NCBI GenBank assembly: GCA_034336665.1 | Contig: CM067570.1 | Span: 13,189,502-13,253,501, forward strand | Length of the DNA: 64,000 bases | Reading direction: 5' to 3' | Source of the DNA: Luscinia megarhynchos | Taxonomy: Eukaryota > Chordata > Aves > Passeriformes > Turdidae | In this document: positions 35,999-48,710 of the stretch, in pieces | How the letters are laid out: each line of letters starts with the position of its first letter | Numbering within the stretch: position 1 is the stretch's first letter | Program-made: the position numbers and the translations under genes | Notes under the pieces: generated by a model | The model's input: the letters and a program-made list of their open reading frames with translations, nothing else | What the model was told of the DNA's origin: nothing | The model's database searches: none

Positions 35999-38900
35999 AT
36001 ACTCACTAAGTAGAAGCAGACAAACAGAAACAGGTCACCACGATACAGCTGCAAAACAAAAACCACACCTGTGACCCTTAACCAATTTAAAGGCTGCTTC
36101 ATTCAAACATGCAGTGAAGAGTAAGGGGAAAAAACAAAACAAAAAAAAAAGTTTCAGAAAAACACAAATTGATATGGATTATGTTCCCAGAAAAGGCAGT
36201 GTTCCTACCTTGCTGTATTGTTCAGAAATAATATGTAACATAAAACATTTAAAGTAGTCAGCAGAGGAGAATTTGTTCAAGTTCTTATGAAGAGAAAAAC
36301 TTCTTTGAAAGAAATGTGCCCTTTTTTAGTTCCACTGAATTCTCCTAATGAAATACTTTGAATAAGCAAGTGAAAAGGATGAGTGAAGATAGCCTAAGCT
36401 TCCTTGATTCTAGAGGATATGAGCATCACACTGTCTAAAGTTAGCATATGAACCAGTTATCTGATAAGTCACACAGAAAATTATTCATCAAAAAATCCAG
36501 CTTCAATCCTTTCAAAATTCCCTTAAAGGAAATATACTTAATACCTACCAATACTTTATTATTTTTATTTCATGAAATTTAACATATAATTTGCTTGACC
36601 TCTATTCTTTTGTATTTTTAAATAACTGAAGCTCAATATTTTTCCTTTTACCACTTTCAGTTCCTAATTCTCCTCTATGAAAAATCTCAGACCCATTTTT
36701 TTTCTCTCTTCTTTTGCATTTAATTTTCTTTACATTTATGACCTTTGAAATCAATAGCTGCACAGTCTGAGACAAAGACAACGTAAAAATACTCAAAAAT
36801 ATTTAAAAAAATCAAGATGCATCTTAGACTACTTTGGCAACAAAAAAAAATTTGCTTTGCCTTACCTCTTAACAAGTCAAGGCAGTTGAACAGATACATA
36901 AGTGGGGAAAAGAGCTGAATCCCATAGTTACAACTTTTTCTGTTGTGCTCAATAGCAGAGACTGTTAAATTAGTTAACATTTTAAGTTATAATTAAATTT
37001 TAAAAAAGAAAAATCATAGGGAAAAACATACTTCCTAATGGGACTTGGTTGTGTGTATTTCCTAAGCCCTTCTCTCCAAAGTGATGGTAGAAATATAAAC
37101 AGCACTAAAACTTCTAATTAGAGATTTTCTAAATCTCATGTGTTTCTTGCACCCAAGAGAACCCAAATTTTCCCTTCTCCCTAAGAGGCATCAGTCCCTT
37201 GTAGCTGAATTTCAAAGCTTGCAGTTACAGTAAAGGGGGACACTGGTCCTCAGAGTGAGCCCACATGCAGCAGAATTCACCAACTACTTCATCTGCAGTA
37301 ATTCCACAGTTTTCGACAGGATTGGTTTACATGCCAAGAACCAAAGGCTGGAGAGCTGCAGGAGCCAGAAATGTGCCAGCAGGACTTGCCCTTTGGGCAA
37401 GGGGAGAATTCCCACTCTGCAGCTTCCCCTGACTGAGGCAGCACGCCAAGAGATGCTTCCAGCCTGGCAGCACGTCCCTGATATCCTGAAGTTGATGCAG
37501 AGGGTGTTTTCTCACCCTGAAGCAATTTACTGACACATTCGTGGGGACTGCTGTGGATTTTGTTTTGTTTATAGTCTTGCTAATGAAGTGTTTGTTTGTG
37601 TGAGTGCAAGTGCTCCGGGAAGAAACCTCCAATTTATCATGCTTGTGTTGACATTGCTTCATCTGCAGCCTAAACACAAGCAGAGGCTGCACAGAAATCT
37701 TATGGGTGGCTGTGTTTAATACCATGTCTAGCACACCAAAAAGAGCTGGAAAAAATCCCACGGATTAGGTGGCACGTGTCTCTCCAAATCAGCAGCTGGT
37801 TTGGACAGTTGTATGACAGTCAGAACAATGCTCTTAGTCCTGCAGTTTGGTGAAGAACATAAAGAAAAATGGAAAATGTTCCAGTAACTTATGCAGCATA
37901 GAACAGATCTTCATGAAAATTCTGTTCCATTTTAAAGAGGCAGATTATTCAATACATATATACCTGCAGCAAACTCAAGCCCCTTGGAAAATTTGCCCCC
38001 ATATATGAGAAGGAGGAAATGTACTGATGAACAGAACTATTGCTGCCAAGCAGGAGAAATAAAGTGCAAAGGAATAGGGAAAAGAAATCAATTTCCCTTA
38101 TCTCTCTCCAGCTGCACATTGTGTTTCTGTCTGTCATGCTTATATAGGCAAATCATTGTATTATCTTTCCTCCTGTGGACAGTTCCATTGAAGCATTTGT
38201 GAAATGGAGGATGTGTATCACTCGTCAAAGGCTGTGACCCCAATGATAAATCTGTACACCCCCCTGAAGAAATCCCTACTGTGCTCCTCTGGTATAGATC
38301 TGCTCCAGGACATATGGGTTCAGAGCCAACCCTATATTATCTGGAAGATTTTCTTCTTCCATTAGAATTCAGCTAGGGACAAAGCAGACTTTTAAAATGG
38401 TTGATGTATCACTGAGACCTAAGATTGTACCATTTCCATGGTACTGGTCCAAGGTCCACAGATTTACAGTGCTGAAAGGACTGCTGAGAAAGGGATGATC
38501 AGTGTTACTCTGATCAGGAGTCACTCTGACACCTGCTAGCTTTAAACAGAATGTGTTTACTTGTGAGGGCTGCTAGCTGAGAGGAAAAAAACAACAACCC
38601 ACAGTAAACAACTTTTACATCAAGAGGTGGAACCCAGAGGTGCTGGTACCCCAAATTCTGGTGCACCCCCCTACTACCCTGCAAGTTCTTCCAAGTAGAG
38701 GCCTTTTACATCTCTTTGCCCAGTAAACCACCACCAAAAAATATATTTGTAGGGAGCCATTTGCATTATAAAAGCATCCTATTTTATAGGTAATAGTGAG
38801 GGGCTTGCCAACAAAAGCAGAGTACATGCAGGGTAATGAGGCCCAAGCAACATCAGAGCTTTGACAGCTTGCTGCAGCTCATGATCTTTCCCCATCTTCT

Positions 38901-39173
38901 CCCCCAGCCCCCAAATCTTCAGTCAGTCAATTAAGTGCCTTGGGATTTGGGACTGGAAGGTGCTGGGAGGATGTCAGTCATCATTACAATAATTATCAGA
39001 CTCAGACATTATGCATTATTTATTCCAAATATTTATTCATTATTGTGTCCCTGATTAATGCAAGCTACTTGAGGCAAATCTATTTCCTATGGTAGTATTA
39101 GTGAGAGAAATTCTGAAGCAGAAAAAGCAAGCTAACAGCCAAAAAAATAAACCTTGCCACAGCCCTTCAAGGA
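35999..39173. other. Noncoding stretch, nothing recognised
   Basis: Contains a further short A/C run near 36129-36151 and a GC-richer patch at about 37230-37520. That patch keeps frames open on both strands, including a 144-codon minus-strand frame at 37327-37761. None has family features, and their mutual overlap argues for chance. Confidence 0.5.
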
Positions 39174-39208
39174 GTGATAGAGAGAGAGGAAAAAGAGAGA
39201 GAAGAAAG
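39174..39208 (+). repeat. GA-rich purine tract
   Basis: Interrupted GAGAGA and GGAAAAAGAGA words, all purine except one T near the start. Confidence 0.7.
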
Positions 39209-40087
39209 TTTTAATAAGATGATTGATCCTAAAGCTGTCAGGTTGTATTATTGACAGTATGCAAGCCTCTTCTGGGAGCACAGATGTTGATCTAATATAT
39301 TTGGTCCATGATCTAATTTAATATGTTAGATGTCCTCTTGGTAGGCTGTAAATTTTCTTCCAGTTCTTTGGGGGAAAAATGAGAAAAAACCTCATAGTTG
39401 AAAAAACTGTGTGCTTAAGATTTTTTCAACAAGTAAATTTACATATTATGCAAGGTAAACTTGAACAGCTTTTTGGACCTAATAGAATTATTCTGATTTT
39501 TGTCTGTCAAAATCGGGTCTAGTATGAGTAGCCCACAAAGTAGAATTGTGGTTAACAAAAATTTCACCTTAGCTTTGCTTCCAGTTGTCCTTAATATGGT
39601 TTATTACTTTCTTTATCACCACAGTGGCAGCAAAGGACTGAGGCACAGCCACCCTTTGGGCTGCACAGACATGCAGCATAGCAGGAGGTAGATGAGATAC
39701 ACCTCGACCAAGAGGCAAATACTGGCATTATCAGCAATAGACTACTTCTGCAGGCTGAAATGAGGGCAAAAAGAAGCCAAGAGGTTTGCTCAGCCTCATA
39801 GATCCATCAGTAGAGCAATTAGCAGAGCCCTCTGAGATTTTGTGACCTAATGTGGTAATTTTATCATAAAAGAAAAGGATCTTGAAAATTAGTTTTTCCT
39901 CTGTGTGCATATATTTTTTAGAGAAAACTGCTTTACAAAATACATAACCAAAATATATGGGTGGGTGAAGATGTTGCAATGATAAATTGTTTAACCTAGC
40001 TACTCAATTTTGACATGCTTTTGTATTTTCCTATTACTGCATTTATCCATATAGTGTCTTCTTATATTTACATGGGAGGGCTTCAGG
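39209..40087. other. AT-rich noncoding stretch, nothing recognised
   Basis: Short frames only, and no repeat or RNA gene identified. Confidence 0.55.
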
Positions 40088-40109
40088 AAAAAAAAAAAAA
40101 AAAAAAAAA
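40088..40109 (+). repeat. Poly(A) run, 22 bases
   Basis: Twenty-two consecutive A. No AATAAA immediately upstream and no recognisable retroposed sequence before it, so it is listed as a homopolymer only. Confidence 0.9.
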
Positions 40110-40188
40110 GGACAACTTTTCTGGTTTTGTGTTTGAATTCACCTGAACCCAGAAAATAATGTTGCATAAAATGCTAGTAATATAATAA

Positions 40189-40209
40189 TAAATTAAAACT
40201 TTTAATTTA
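40189..40209. repeat. AT-only inverted repeat with 10-bp arms
   Basis: The arms taaattaaaa and ttttaattta are exact reverse complements around a single C. Such short AT palindromes are expected now and then in AT-rich DNA. Confidence 0.7.
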
Positions 40210-41458
40210 AAACTAAAATCTTACATTTTGGGAGTATTTTCTTTTTTAACTCTTTTGACTTTTAAAAAATCAGAAGGGACCAGAAACAGAGGAATAAGGA
40301 AATGGATTAATATATCCATATAATTGCTCCTTATAAAGGCCAGCCTTGATGTGCTTTTGCTCTTCTGCTCCTTCTCTTCCAGTCTCAACATTGGATATAA
40401 AAAATATCTGTCCATATTCAGCAGTCCTTTCCACACCTCTGGATAGGAAATATGAGATTTTTATCTTTCAGAACTGCTCACTCAGCATCTAAACATAATG
40501 TGTCACTTGTATTAGAAATCAAGACTTTTTCAGGTCCAGACTTGCAGCAAGCCACTGCCAGGAGATGCAGACACTCAAGTAAAGCAAAATCACTGTGCTG
40601 CTGCCATTGCTCTGAAAGCTTCTTTAGTCCATGGATACAGAGCAGCAGCTGGGCAACATCAGCCCAGCTGTGCACTGACCACAGCATCCTGCCCCAGCAG
40701 CAAACAGCAGGGGCCAAATACAGAGTTAACACAACCCTACGTGGCATTTCTGTGGAATGCTCTCCCAGCTCACAGTCACCTTCAGGCAAGGTCTTTTTTA
40801 GAGCAAGAGTGAACTCAACAGCTGAGGATCACCAGAAATCTGTTTGGATCTTGATATATGACAAGGAAGAAAGAAAAAATGCTGATGTTAATGAAAAGTT
40901 TCCTTCTGACACTGCATAGAGGAGAAGGTGAGCAGCAGGTTAATTGCATTCTGATGGGAGATTTTAGATGTAAGTTTCCTATTTCTGTTTCTCTCTTTCC
41001 TTAATGTTGTCACAACATTTTGATGTTAGTTTAATGCAAAGAGTATGTAAACAATGAGTATTTATATTCTTGCTGGTATAGCTCCATCACAGTGAAAAAC
41101 AAGGAATCAGCAATCTACCAGCCAGCTAGAGGCAGAAGGGGCAGAGAGAGAGGAGAGTTTCTGTTTTGCAGCAAATGAAACTTAGAAACTTCTTTGAAGA
41201 ATTTTAAATGAGAACTGGACAGGCACTTGCATGTAAATGGCCATTGTGTTTATCAGAGCAGGAGAGTGGGTTTGAGTACCAATCCACCACAAATGTGTCC
41301 CTTGGACCTGCCTGAAGCCTTCTCCTGTCCTAAGGCAGGGCGAAGCAGAAACGCTCTGCCTGACCTCTTCTAACCCAGATCATTTAAAAAGCAAGAGCAA
41401 GGAGGAAAGAGGTTCAGAGTGAAGGAAATAAAGAAGAGGTGCTCACAGCTTCTTACTG
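40210..41458. other. Noncoding stretch with overlapping chance frames
   Basis: A 155-codon plus-strand frame at 40452-40919 lies over a 103-codon minus-strand frame at 40478-40789. Neither shows a domain, and two long overlapping antisense frames indicate a locally stop-poor segment. Confidence 0.5.
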
Positions 41459-41513
41459 AATTTTATAGTTCTGCAGACTGAGACACAGTGAGGATAAGTG
41501 GCAGACTGATGCC
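41459..41513 (-). mobile_element. MIR-like SINE relic, short
   Basis: Plus-strand words ttttatag, actgagacacagtgagg and ataagt follow the reverse complement of the MIR core (TTTTACAG, ACTGAGGCACAGAGAGG, TTAAGT) in order and near-correct spacing. Only about 55 bases are recognisable. Confidence 0.5.
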
Positions 41514-43860
41514 ATACTGAGGATGTAAATCAGCTTTTCCAGGACTTTTCTCTCCTTACCGCCTCTCATGGTGTGCAAAGGTTGAGACTCTCCAAATATA
41601 AAAAAAAATGCCATCTGCTTGAACTTAAGATTTAGCTTTGGGAAGCAGGAATTGATTTAAGTTCTCCTTTATATATTCAAAAGGAGGGTGGGAAGGAACC
41701 AACCTTCTGATAGTATTGATCAATTTGATGAAAAAATAATGTTTATGTGGAAGAGAATTATCTAAGTGAAGCTCTAAAACAGTTGGGAAGACTAAATGTG
41801 TTCTCTGCATCATACACACCCAAAGAAATCACTATACATATGGAAAAAGACAGAGAGAAGGAAGTCAGGAAGTCAGAAACTGCAAAGCAATGAGGACTTT
41901 ACTTAACAATGAGCAATTATTTTAGTTAATACATTCATTACGTTTTGGATGAAGATTTTTTTTCTTTGATAAGCATAGTTTTCTTGTGGAAAACTTGAGG
42001 AATAAAAAAGTAGATTAAATACTTTTTTATTTTTGGAAATAATTTCAATATAAAACAATGGCTTGAGTTTTCATCTGATGCTATGACCTTGTTGTTCAGA
42101 GTTGTTCTCTGAAGAAAGAGCTTTACCATATAACCCATATTATTAAACTACCCATACATACACAGTGCTAGATTCAGGCCACAGTAACATTTCTGGGACA
42201 TAGGACAGTATCATCACACAGATTAACAATGGTCAACTGAGGCTTCATTACAATAAACTACTTTCCCAGTCCTGAAAAAATCTGGACAGTACAGAACTTG
42301 ATTCTTAAAAAAATATCACCTGACACTAGAACTCAGACCATGCTCCCAAGAAAAAATATGATGACCACTCATATCCATTTAAGGTTATCAGCAGTAAGAC
42401 CCAATAAAATGGTATAAAAAGGGCTATAAATATCAGAGCAACTTCAATGGTTATTCAGTGGTATAAAACACACCATTCCAATTAAAATAGAGATGACAAT
42501 GTAATATATCTTGATTCTTATGTCTCAGAAATTAGACTTGCCCCAAGACTTTCAGACATACATTGAATTTTTCTATATCTAACTTTCTTGGTTTACTGAG
42601 GCTGCTAAGTCAGCCAAAACATTCTAATATGTCACTTTCTATGTTTTAATTCTGCTGAAAAATCTATTCAGTTCTCCTTTAAGAATTTGAGTCTCCTAAA
42701 GGAATCTGTCATCAGCAAAAAGCATTGCTCTTCAAAAGAAAAACACAGCATGTCTCTCTGATAAATATCAGAAAAGTCCCCTGGTGACAGTGATGTACTT
42801 GGTTCATTTATTTATTTATTACACAAATGGATTTAGAAAATTTCATATCATAAAACAAAGCATGGGAACAATCTATGGATATTCCCCTTGCTGGGCCATT
42901 CCTCCCACCACTTGGGTTTGATGCCCTGTAAAACTGTCATTTCCAAATCAGCTCGTACCTCAAAAATTCAAGCCCTTGCAGCAGGTAAGGTCTGCTCATG
43001 TAACTCCATGCTCCTCATCTTCGTAAAATTTAGATTTCAGCTGTCAGCTCAATGGCAAACTTCTCATTGAAATGTCATTTCACACATTGCTAAGTTTCCT
43101 CCTCTCCCCCACCCTCTCCCTTTCACTAGCAGAGCTGTTTTGAATCTGGCTAGTTCTGGTCTGGATGACAAAAGAGTAACAAGACCTGACTAGAGTTACA
43201 TTTCATCAGGTGCACCAGGGACTTTCAGGTAGACAGATGCTGGATCTTTTCTGAAATCCAGATTACTCCCTGAACAATGGGGGCACCTGCTTCTACTCTC
43301 ACACATTTTCAGCAGCAGATGCAGATCCATGGGCTGCAGGATAGTCACTCACAAGCTTGGACTCATCCAGAACTTCTACTTCAGGGAAAGTGCTGCTGCA
43401 GAGCAAAAATCCATCTCATGTGGATCAAAATAAGCATGTAGGAAGAAAGTACCTAGCCAAGAATTTGTAGCTGGGAAAACCTGGAATGTAGAATCTGCTA
43501 GATTTTAGATAAACTCTTAGATGTATCTCTCATTTGTCTGACCACAGAAGGAACACTGGTAAACAGATTCTCAACTCTGTCTTAAAAGACTACATTTACA
43601 GTGAATTAGTTTGGGTTTAAGCAGCCTTGCTTTGTGAAGCAGATGTTTTAATAGATCACTGAAGTTGTAACCCATACTTGATCAAGCTCAAGTAGATCTA
43701 GGAGTTTTTCTTCAACCAGTGTTGCTGTCATTGAAATTTCCATACATTGGAGTCTACAGCTGTTTCCAATGCCCTCAGACAATTCCAAACAGCATTTCCT
43801 GCTTGTTCTTCACAAACAGAAACACTCATTTAAAATAGCAGTTGAGACCTGGTGGTGCTC
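41514..43860. other. AT-rich noncoding stretch, nothing recognised
   Basis: Holds short ATTT-type runs near 42808-42822 and otherwise unique sequence. The longest frames are about 66 codons. Confidence 0.55.
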
Positions 43861-43900
43861 CCTAGATGCTTATGTTTAGGCACCTTAATCCTGCTCAAAC
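43861..43900 (+). repeat. Possible ancient amniote repeat fragment
   Basis: The phrase tttaggcaccttaatc resembles the TTAGGCACCTAA core of an abundant old repeat that I recall from turtle and crocodilian genomes. The match is short, and I offer it only as a lead. Confidence 0.25.
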
Positions 43901-44689
43901 TACATGGAGAATTAGTCTGTCACAATCCTGGTTATCTGATCGTGTTGCAGCATCCCTGATGGGAGTGTGCCTTTTCAATGCTCTTTCTTGCACAGGCTAA
44001 ATGAGAGCTCAGCACTTGAAAGCTGGCCACATGCTGGACCTGGTTACATTCTGAAAGCCTGGCCTGAGTGACAGCAGTGCATTATAATTCCCCAGGGCTT
44101 CCAGATGTCTGTAAGCAAAATTTGAGCTCTGCCTAAAAGCTTGTCCTGTCCAAATAGTCCTGCCTTGTGAGCATGGCATGCACCAACAGGAATTGTGAAG
44201 AGGAGTCATGGTATCTGGGGGTGAGAAACCACAATCTGGTCAGTGCCACTGCTCAATACAGTTCCACTCTGACTGACAACTCAGGCTGCAGGAACTAATA
44301 ATCATTATATTCAATTAAACTGCACTGGGATCTGGACTCTGACATCCAACTAGCTTAGGTATTGCATTACTGTACTGCTGAGGTAGTGGCATTTGTGAGC
44401 CAGAAATTAAATCTTGTTTCTTCTATTGTATTCTTTATGTAATGATATTATAGAGGGAAAATAAATATGTAAACTCCAGGCTTTGTGCTTTCTCAAGAAC
44501 ACCAAAGTTTCTTTGATATGAATAGTAATTAACCAGGGGAATGAGAACCAAGAGCTGTAGTGTTACTGGGTATGTTAAAGTTCAGACAGGTTTACACGAG
44601 TTTTACTCAAAGAGTTAACAAAGTTTAAAGATAAATTCAATCAGGGAAATCCTACAGGAGCAGGAAAGAGTCGCTGACAAGCACAGTCT
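43901..44689. other. Noncoding stretch, nothing recognised
   Basis: Unique sequence with frames below 70 codons. No element ends are visible before the MIR-like relic that follows. Confidence 0.5.
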
Positions 44690-44845
44690 CTCTGCAGATT
44701 TACAACTTGTGAAACTCCCTGGCTTTGGACCATTCTCAGATGACTTGCCCAAGGCCACAGAGGGGGTTGGTGACAGGCAGCCAGCATCCCCCAGAGACAG
44801 CACAGTGCTGCTGCTTCCCAGGCCCTGATCCCAGCGTGCCACAAG
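44690..44845 (-). mobile_element. MIR-family SINE relic, antisense
   Basis: The plus strand contains tgacttgcccaaggccacag at about 44740-44760, almost identical to the reverse complement of the conserved MIR stretch (AACTTGCCCAAGGTCACACAG). It is followed by ggttggtgacaggcagccag, which matches the next MIR segment (AGTAAGTGGCAGAGCC) loosely. Boundaries are approximate because the flanks have decayed. Together with the 24.3-kb copy it is the best MIR call here. Confidence 0.65.
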
Positions 44846-45087
44846 AGCTGCTCCTCCCTGCTCTGACAGAAAGACTCATTATGGCAGATGCCAAAAGTTT
44901 ATGTGCAGGAATGCATCTCCAATAGGGAGATCAGTAAGACTCATACACATTGAAAATGCCCCCCAGGAACTTTTACAGCTAAAGACATCCATTTTCAAAA
45001 AAAATAAAATTAAATTAAAAATACTCTGTTTTCAAACACCAGCACTTAGAGCCAAGCATCTTGCTAAAGTAACTGAAGTAGGAGAGA

Positions 45088-45114
45088 TGAAAAAAAAAAT
45101 AAAATAAAAAGAAA
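45088..45114 (+). repeat. A-rich (AAAAT)-type tract
   Basis: Ten A followed by taaaataaaaag words. A similar AAAAT tract lies about 80 bases upstream near 44997-45020. Confidence 0.7.
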
Positions 45115-45483
45115 AGCTGCAATTCTGATACTTGAGTGATATTCCTTGACAAATGCTTTCTTATTTGCCCAAAGAAGAAAAATCCAGGAATACTTTTTCC
45201 TTGACATGTTGGCAAAACTACTGAATGTTGCACAAAGCAGGGTTGCAGGTTAAAGATGGAGGTTATTTGTGTCAAAAAGTACTCTGACTTTGTGCTGCTG
45301 CTGCTGCATTGGAAACAAAAACAAGTTTTAAGGAGTACCATTACCCCACGGAGACTTGACGTTTCTTGATGTTTCAGGTGAGGGAGCAAAGGCATTAGGA
45401 GGTCAAAAAACCCAAACCAAAGAAAACACAGGGGAGGACAAAAATGGAAAATAACACAGTGTTAGAGTCTTGATACCCTCTAA

Positions 45484-45519
45484 CCTGTGTTTATCACACA
45501 GGTGTTCGATAAACACAGG
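45484..45519. promoter_or_regulatory. Perfect 12-bp inverted repeat with forkhead-like half sites
   Basis: Arm cctgtgtttatc (45484-45495) and arm gataaacacagg (45508-45519) are exact reverse complements around a 12-base spacer. Each arm contains TGTTTAT or its complement ATAAACA, which fits the forkhead (FOX) core RYAAAYA. The arms could present two inverted protein sites, or fold as a short hairpin. Pairing does not extend beyond 12 bp, which is too short for a typical microRNA precursor. The regulatory role is inference only. Confidence 0.4.
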
Positions 45520-46357
45520 AAATATTTAGAAAGAAACTGTCATTTGTAAACAGAGATGAGTTGCCCCAAGAGCTGCTCATAAGCAGAAAATGTAAATTCT
45601 AATTGCAGTTCCCCAAAAACTAAGCAGTTTCCTGTTCATAAAATATATAATTACATTGGAAAATACTCTATTTGTGGGATTTTTTTCATGCTGGTTTTTC
45701 CAAGTCCTGCCACTTGGCTTCATTCATAGGTGAGGAAAAATGCAGATGCTGCACCATTTCTTCATATCAGTGTCTTTAATTTAATCCTGAATCCTCACTA
45801 AAGTTCTTTAAAGAAGGCTTTAATTCTAAAAGTTGGAAAAAAGTGTATATATTGGTCCTTTCTTGAAAGTGAGAACAAATTCCTCCTTTAAATGCTGTGC
45901 TGTGGAAATAAATAAATGTGTCATAAATAGCTACTCCTGGTTTCAGACCCTCACTTCTTGAATGGAGTACACAGAGATCATCTGCTCTCCTGCCATGCTC
46001 TTGTATATTTGGAGGGAGCCTTTTGGGAAGGGGAGCCACCCTGTGCTCTTTGGTGCAGTAGTGCAGCAGAGCCTGTGACAGGAACATTAAAAGGTCTCAG
46101 GAGAGGTATGGGAGGTTTTATACCAGCTGGTGTCTGAGCAAACCATGAAGGAAAGGACTGGCTTGGAGACTGGCCAAGTCAAGCCCATGAGATAATGCAA
46201 TCATCTATACTGTGGTAGAATCTTTGATGCCAAGTGCCAGCACCTTATAGCATGGAGGCATCCAACCCAATGTTGATACCTCTTCCCAGCCAGAGCACAG
46301 AAATGACCCTTCCTAATTTCTCATTTCAATTTTGTCAGTTTTGACCACGATAACTGC
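45520..46357. other. Noncoding stretch, nothing recognised
   Basis: Unique AT-rich DNA leading into the CR1 end. A 103-codon minus-strand frame at 45776-46087 has no family features. Confidence 0.55.
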
Positions 46358-46552
46358 TCATAGAATCATAGAACAGGTAGGATTCAAAGGACACTTAAAC
46401 CCATCTAGTTCAGCCTCCCTACAATGTGCAGGGACATCTTCAACTGGATCAGGTGCCTCAGAGTCCTGCTCCATCTGACTTTGAATGTTACCAGGGATGG
46501 GACATCTCCCACCTGTCTGAGCAACCTGTCCTGTTGTTTCACTGCTAGTAAA
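46358..46552 (-). mobile_element. CR1 LINE, 3' fragment, antisense
   Basis: The left edge is tcatagaatcatagaa, the reverse complement of the CR1 3'-terminal octamer repeat (ATTCTATG)n. It is followed by words matching the bird CR1 3' untranslated region in order: catctagttcagcctccct, gtgcagggacatctt, agggatgggacatctccc and gagcaacctgtcc. The element therefore runs on the minus strand with its 3' end at the left. It is cut off within the 3' UTR after about 195 bases, the usual 5' truncation of LINE copies, and no reverse transcriptase sequence remains. Divergence is moderate to high. Confidence 0.93.
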
Positions 46553-48470
46553 TGTAAATGATAGGAGTGAAGAAGGGCTGTTCAGCCCTTGGCAGTTACA
46601 TGTGGTCTTGTAGGAGCAGAGTATAAAGGAAAAATGTGCCATTGGGACAACTTAATTTAGGACTGAAGAGTTTAGGTGTTTCTTCTGTAAGTAAATGGCT
46701 CCAAGCTTGGAAACAGCATTGATTAACTATCTGAGCAGCTCCTGCTGCTGAGAATAACAGATACTCTCACCTTGAGCCCTGAGTATTGTTGTTTTTATGA
46801 TTATTCTTCTGCAGGGTCAGATGGAATTGGCAATATTATAGTGCTGTTAGATTTTCAGTCATTAAGAGGCAAATCAGAAGCTATGTGTTTCTTTAGCCTC
46901 AACAATTAAAAACAGACTTAATATGCTATGTAATATAAGACCACCCCAATCAAAAAATCCATTCATTATCACTCACTATATAATGGATTTATGACATGTT
47001 TGTGACTATCAACTTTGTGCTCACTTATCAATCTGCTGTTTGAAGAAATTACAGAAGAGCAAGAATCCCAATCCAATTTCCTATTCCTGTTCCCAAGCTG
47101 GGTGTACAAGAAATGAAGATGTGTGGATATTTGGTGGCAGTCACACTTCCTGGCATCATGCATCATGAAATGATGGCTTTGGCTGTTTCTTTCCCTCCTG
47201 TCCAGAAGACTTCAGTGTACCAAATCTAATGGTATAAGGAAATCAGTCATCTGAAACACAGCTATCTAATCCATGTTAGTCACATCTGGTTCCACTAGAG
47301 CCAACAGAGAATGATTATCACCTGAGATGATTAATCTCAGCCTGAGAGAGTGGTCTGGAATTGGAGGGACTTATTAACCTCTCCACCAAGTGCAGGGGGA
47401 GCTTGGACAGGGCAGTCAGATCAGAGCTGTATCTTGTAGATAGCCAAGGTCAGCAAGATGAATGTTTGTTACTCACTCTTCACAGCCATGGACTCTCATT
47501 AGCTGCACCCACTGCACTTGGAGCAGTGCAGGTCTATCTCTGCTGCTGCTCAGACAGCAAACATTGGTAGTATTAATCAGAAACATCCCCAGCCCCTTAT
47601 CTCAGATGTGTATCTGGGCAGCCTCGAAATACAAAGTGCAGTGTAACCAGCCCCATTTCACCTCTCTCTGAAACACAAGGGCTTTTGCAGAGGAACACTG
47701 CAGCCATGTAACCACACATAGAAACTGCTGGTGAAAGAGCAAGTCACAAGTCTTCACTTGCCTAGAGCTGAAATGGGAATAAAAATAAAGAAGAAGAGAA
47801 TTATATCATCCTATAATTTGACCTTTGAAAGTCATCTGAGCAACTCCCTTTCATTTAGTCAGAACTTGCTGGGAATGAAATTTACCACTGGGATGAGAAC
47901 AGGTAAAACAGCAATGTAATTACATAAGGTTGTCAACTATAATACAGCTATTGGACCTAACACATATCAAATTAAGTTTGACAGTTATAAAATATTTTTG
48001 TTCCATTAATTTGTGGGGTTCCTCCTGAGAAATACAGTGCTTGTATTTATGCAAGCTTTGTGTGTTTAAAACTGGGGAGCTGGTGGTGAGGGTAAAAGAG
48101 GCAAGACAAAATTAGAAATGTCAAGCTACTCCCCAGAAATCCTTGCAATCTGTAGCACTATGCCTCTTTCCTCTTTTAGGCAGCAAAAAGCTGCTCATAT
48201 AATGACACTGGAGCTGGCATCATGCTCCTGAGGAAAGAGCCTAAGGACATGGCCAGGCTGCAAAGTGTACTGAGCTAAGAGATCATATGGATAATCACCT
48301 CTTTGGTCCTTAGGGATCTCCTTCCTCCACCTTCTCCTCCCTGGACACCATCACCAGCATTCCACAGAGCACCAGCTGGGGAAGGTGAGCAGCAGCTGCT
48401 CAGTTTGGTAAAATCCAGCTTGTGCAAGGATGGGGTACTGGGACTGCAGCTTGGCTGGCAGTGGGACTTC
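46553..48470. other. Noncoding stretch, nothing recognised
   Basis: Unique DNA with a GC-richer patch near 47380-47560, where two short plus-strand frames overlap. No gene features, and no repeats beyond short homopolymers. Confidence 0.55.
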
Positions 48471-48514
48471 TAAAAAAAAATAAATAAATGAACAAACCAA
48501 CCCAAAACCAAAAA
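48471..48514 (-). repeat. A-rich then A/C-rich low-complexity tract
   Basis: A nine-A run leads into taaataaatg and then aaccaacccaaaaccaaaa words. Another member of the recurring A/C-type tracts. Confidence 0.65.
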
Positions 48515-48678
48515 GCAAGTGACTGAAAGCATGAGTGCATGTATGATTTGGGGCCTGCTGCAAGGACAGCCAAAGGTACTTTATCCAACTCCTGGCCATG
48601 GCTACTTTAAGCTCTGTCTTTCAAAATCTCATCTACATTGTAGGGGATATGTTTCAGAGTAGCTCCCAGACTGGCTGT

Positions 48679-48710
48679 GAATGTTTCCAAAAAAAGCAGA
48701 ATGTTTCCAA
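48679..48710. repeat. Pair of 12-bp direct repeats
   Basis: The word gaatgtttccaa occurs at 48679-48690 and again at 48699-48710, separated by eight bases. It could be a local slippage product. Confidence 0.7.

Noticed and set aside
37327..37761. 144-codon minus-strand frame
   Set aside because: Lies over frames of 78-92 codons on both strands in a GC-richer patch; no protein features.
40452..40919. 155-codon plus-strand frame with antisense 103-codon frame
   Set aside because: Mutually overlapping antisense frames indicate stop-poor sequence; no recognised family.
45292..45307. (CTG)5 run
   Set aside because: Too short to be an expandable repeat, and not within a recognised transcript.
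45484..45519. MicroRNA precursor reading of the 12-bp inverted repeat
   Set aside because: Pairing stops after 12 bp, far short of a typical ~30-bp precursor stem.
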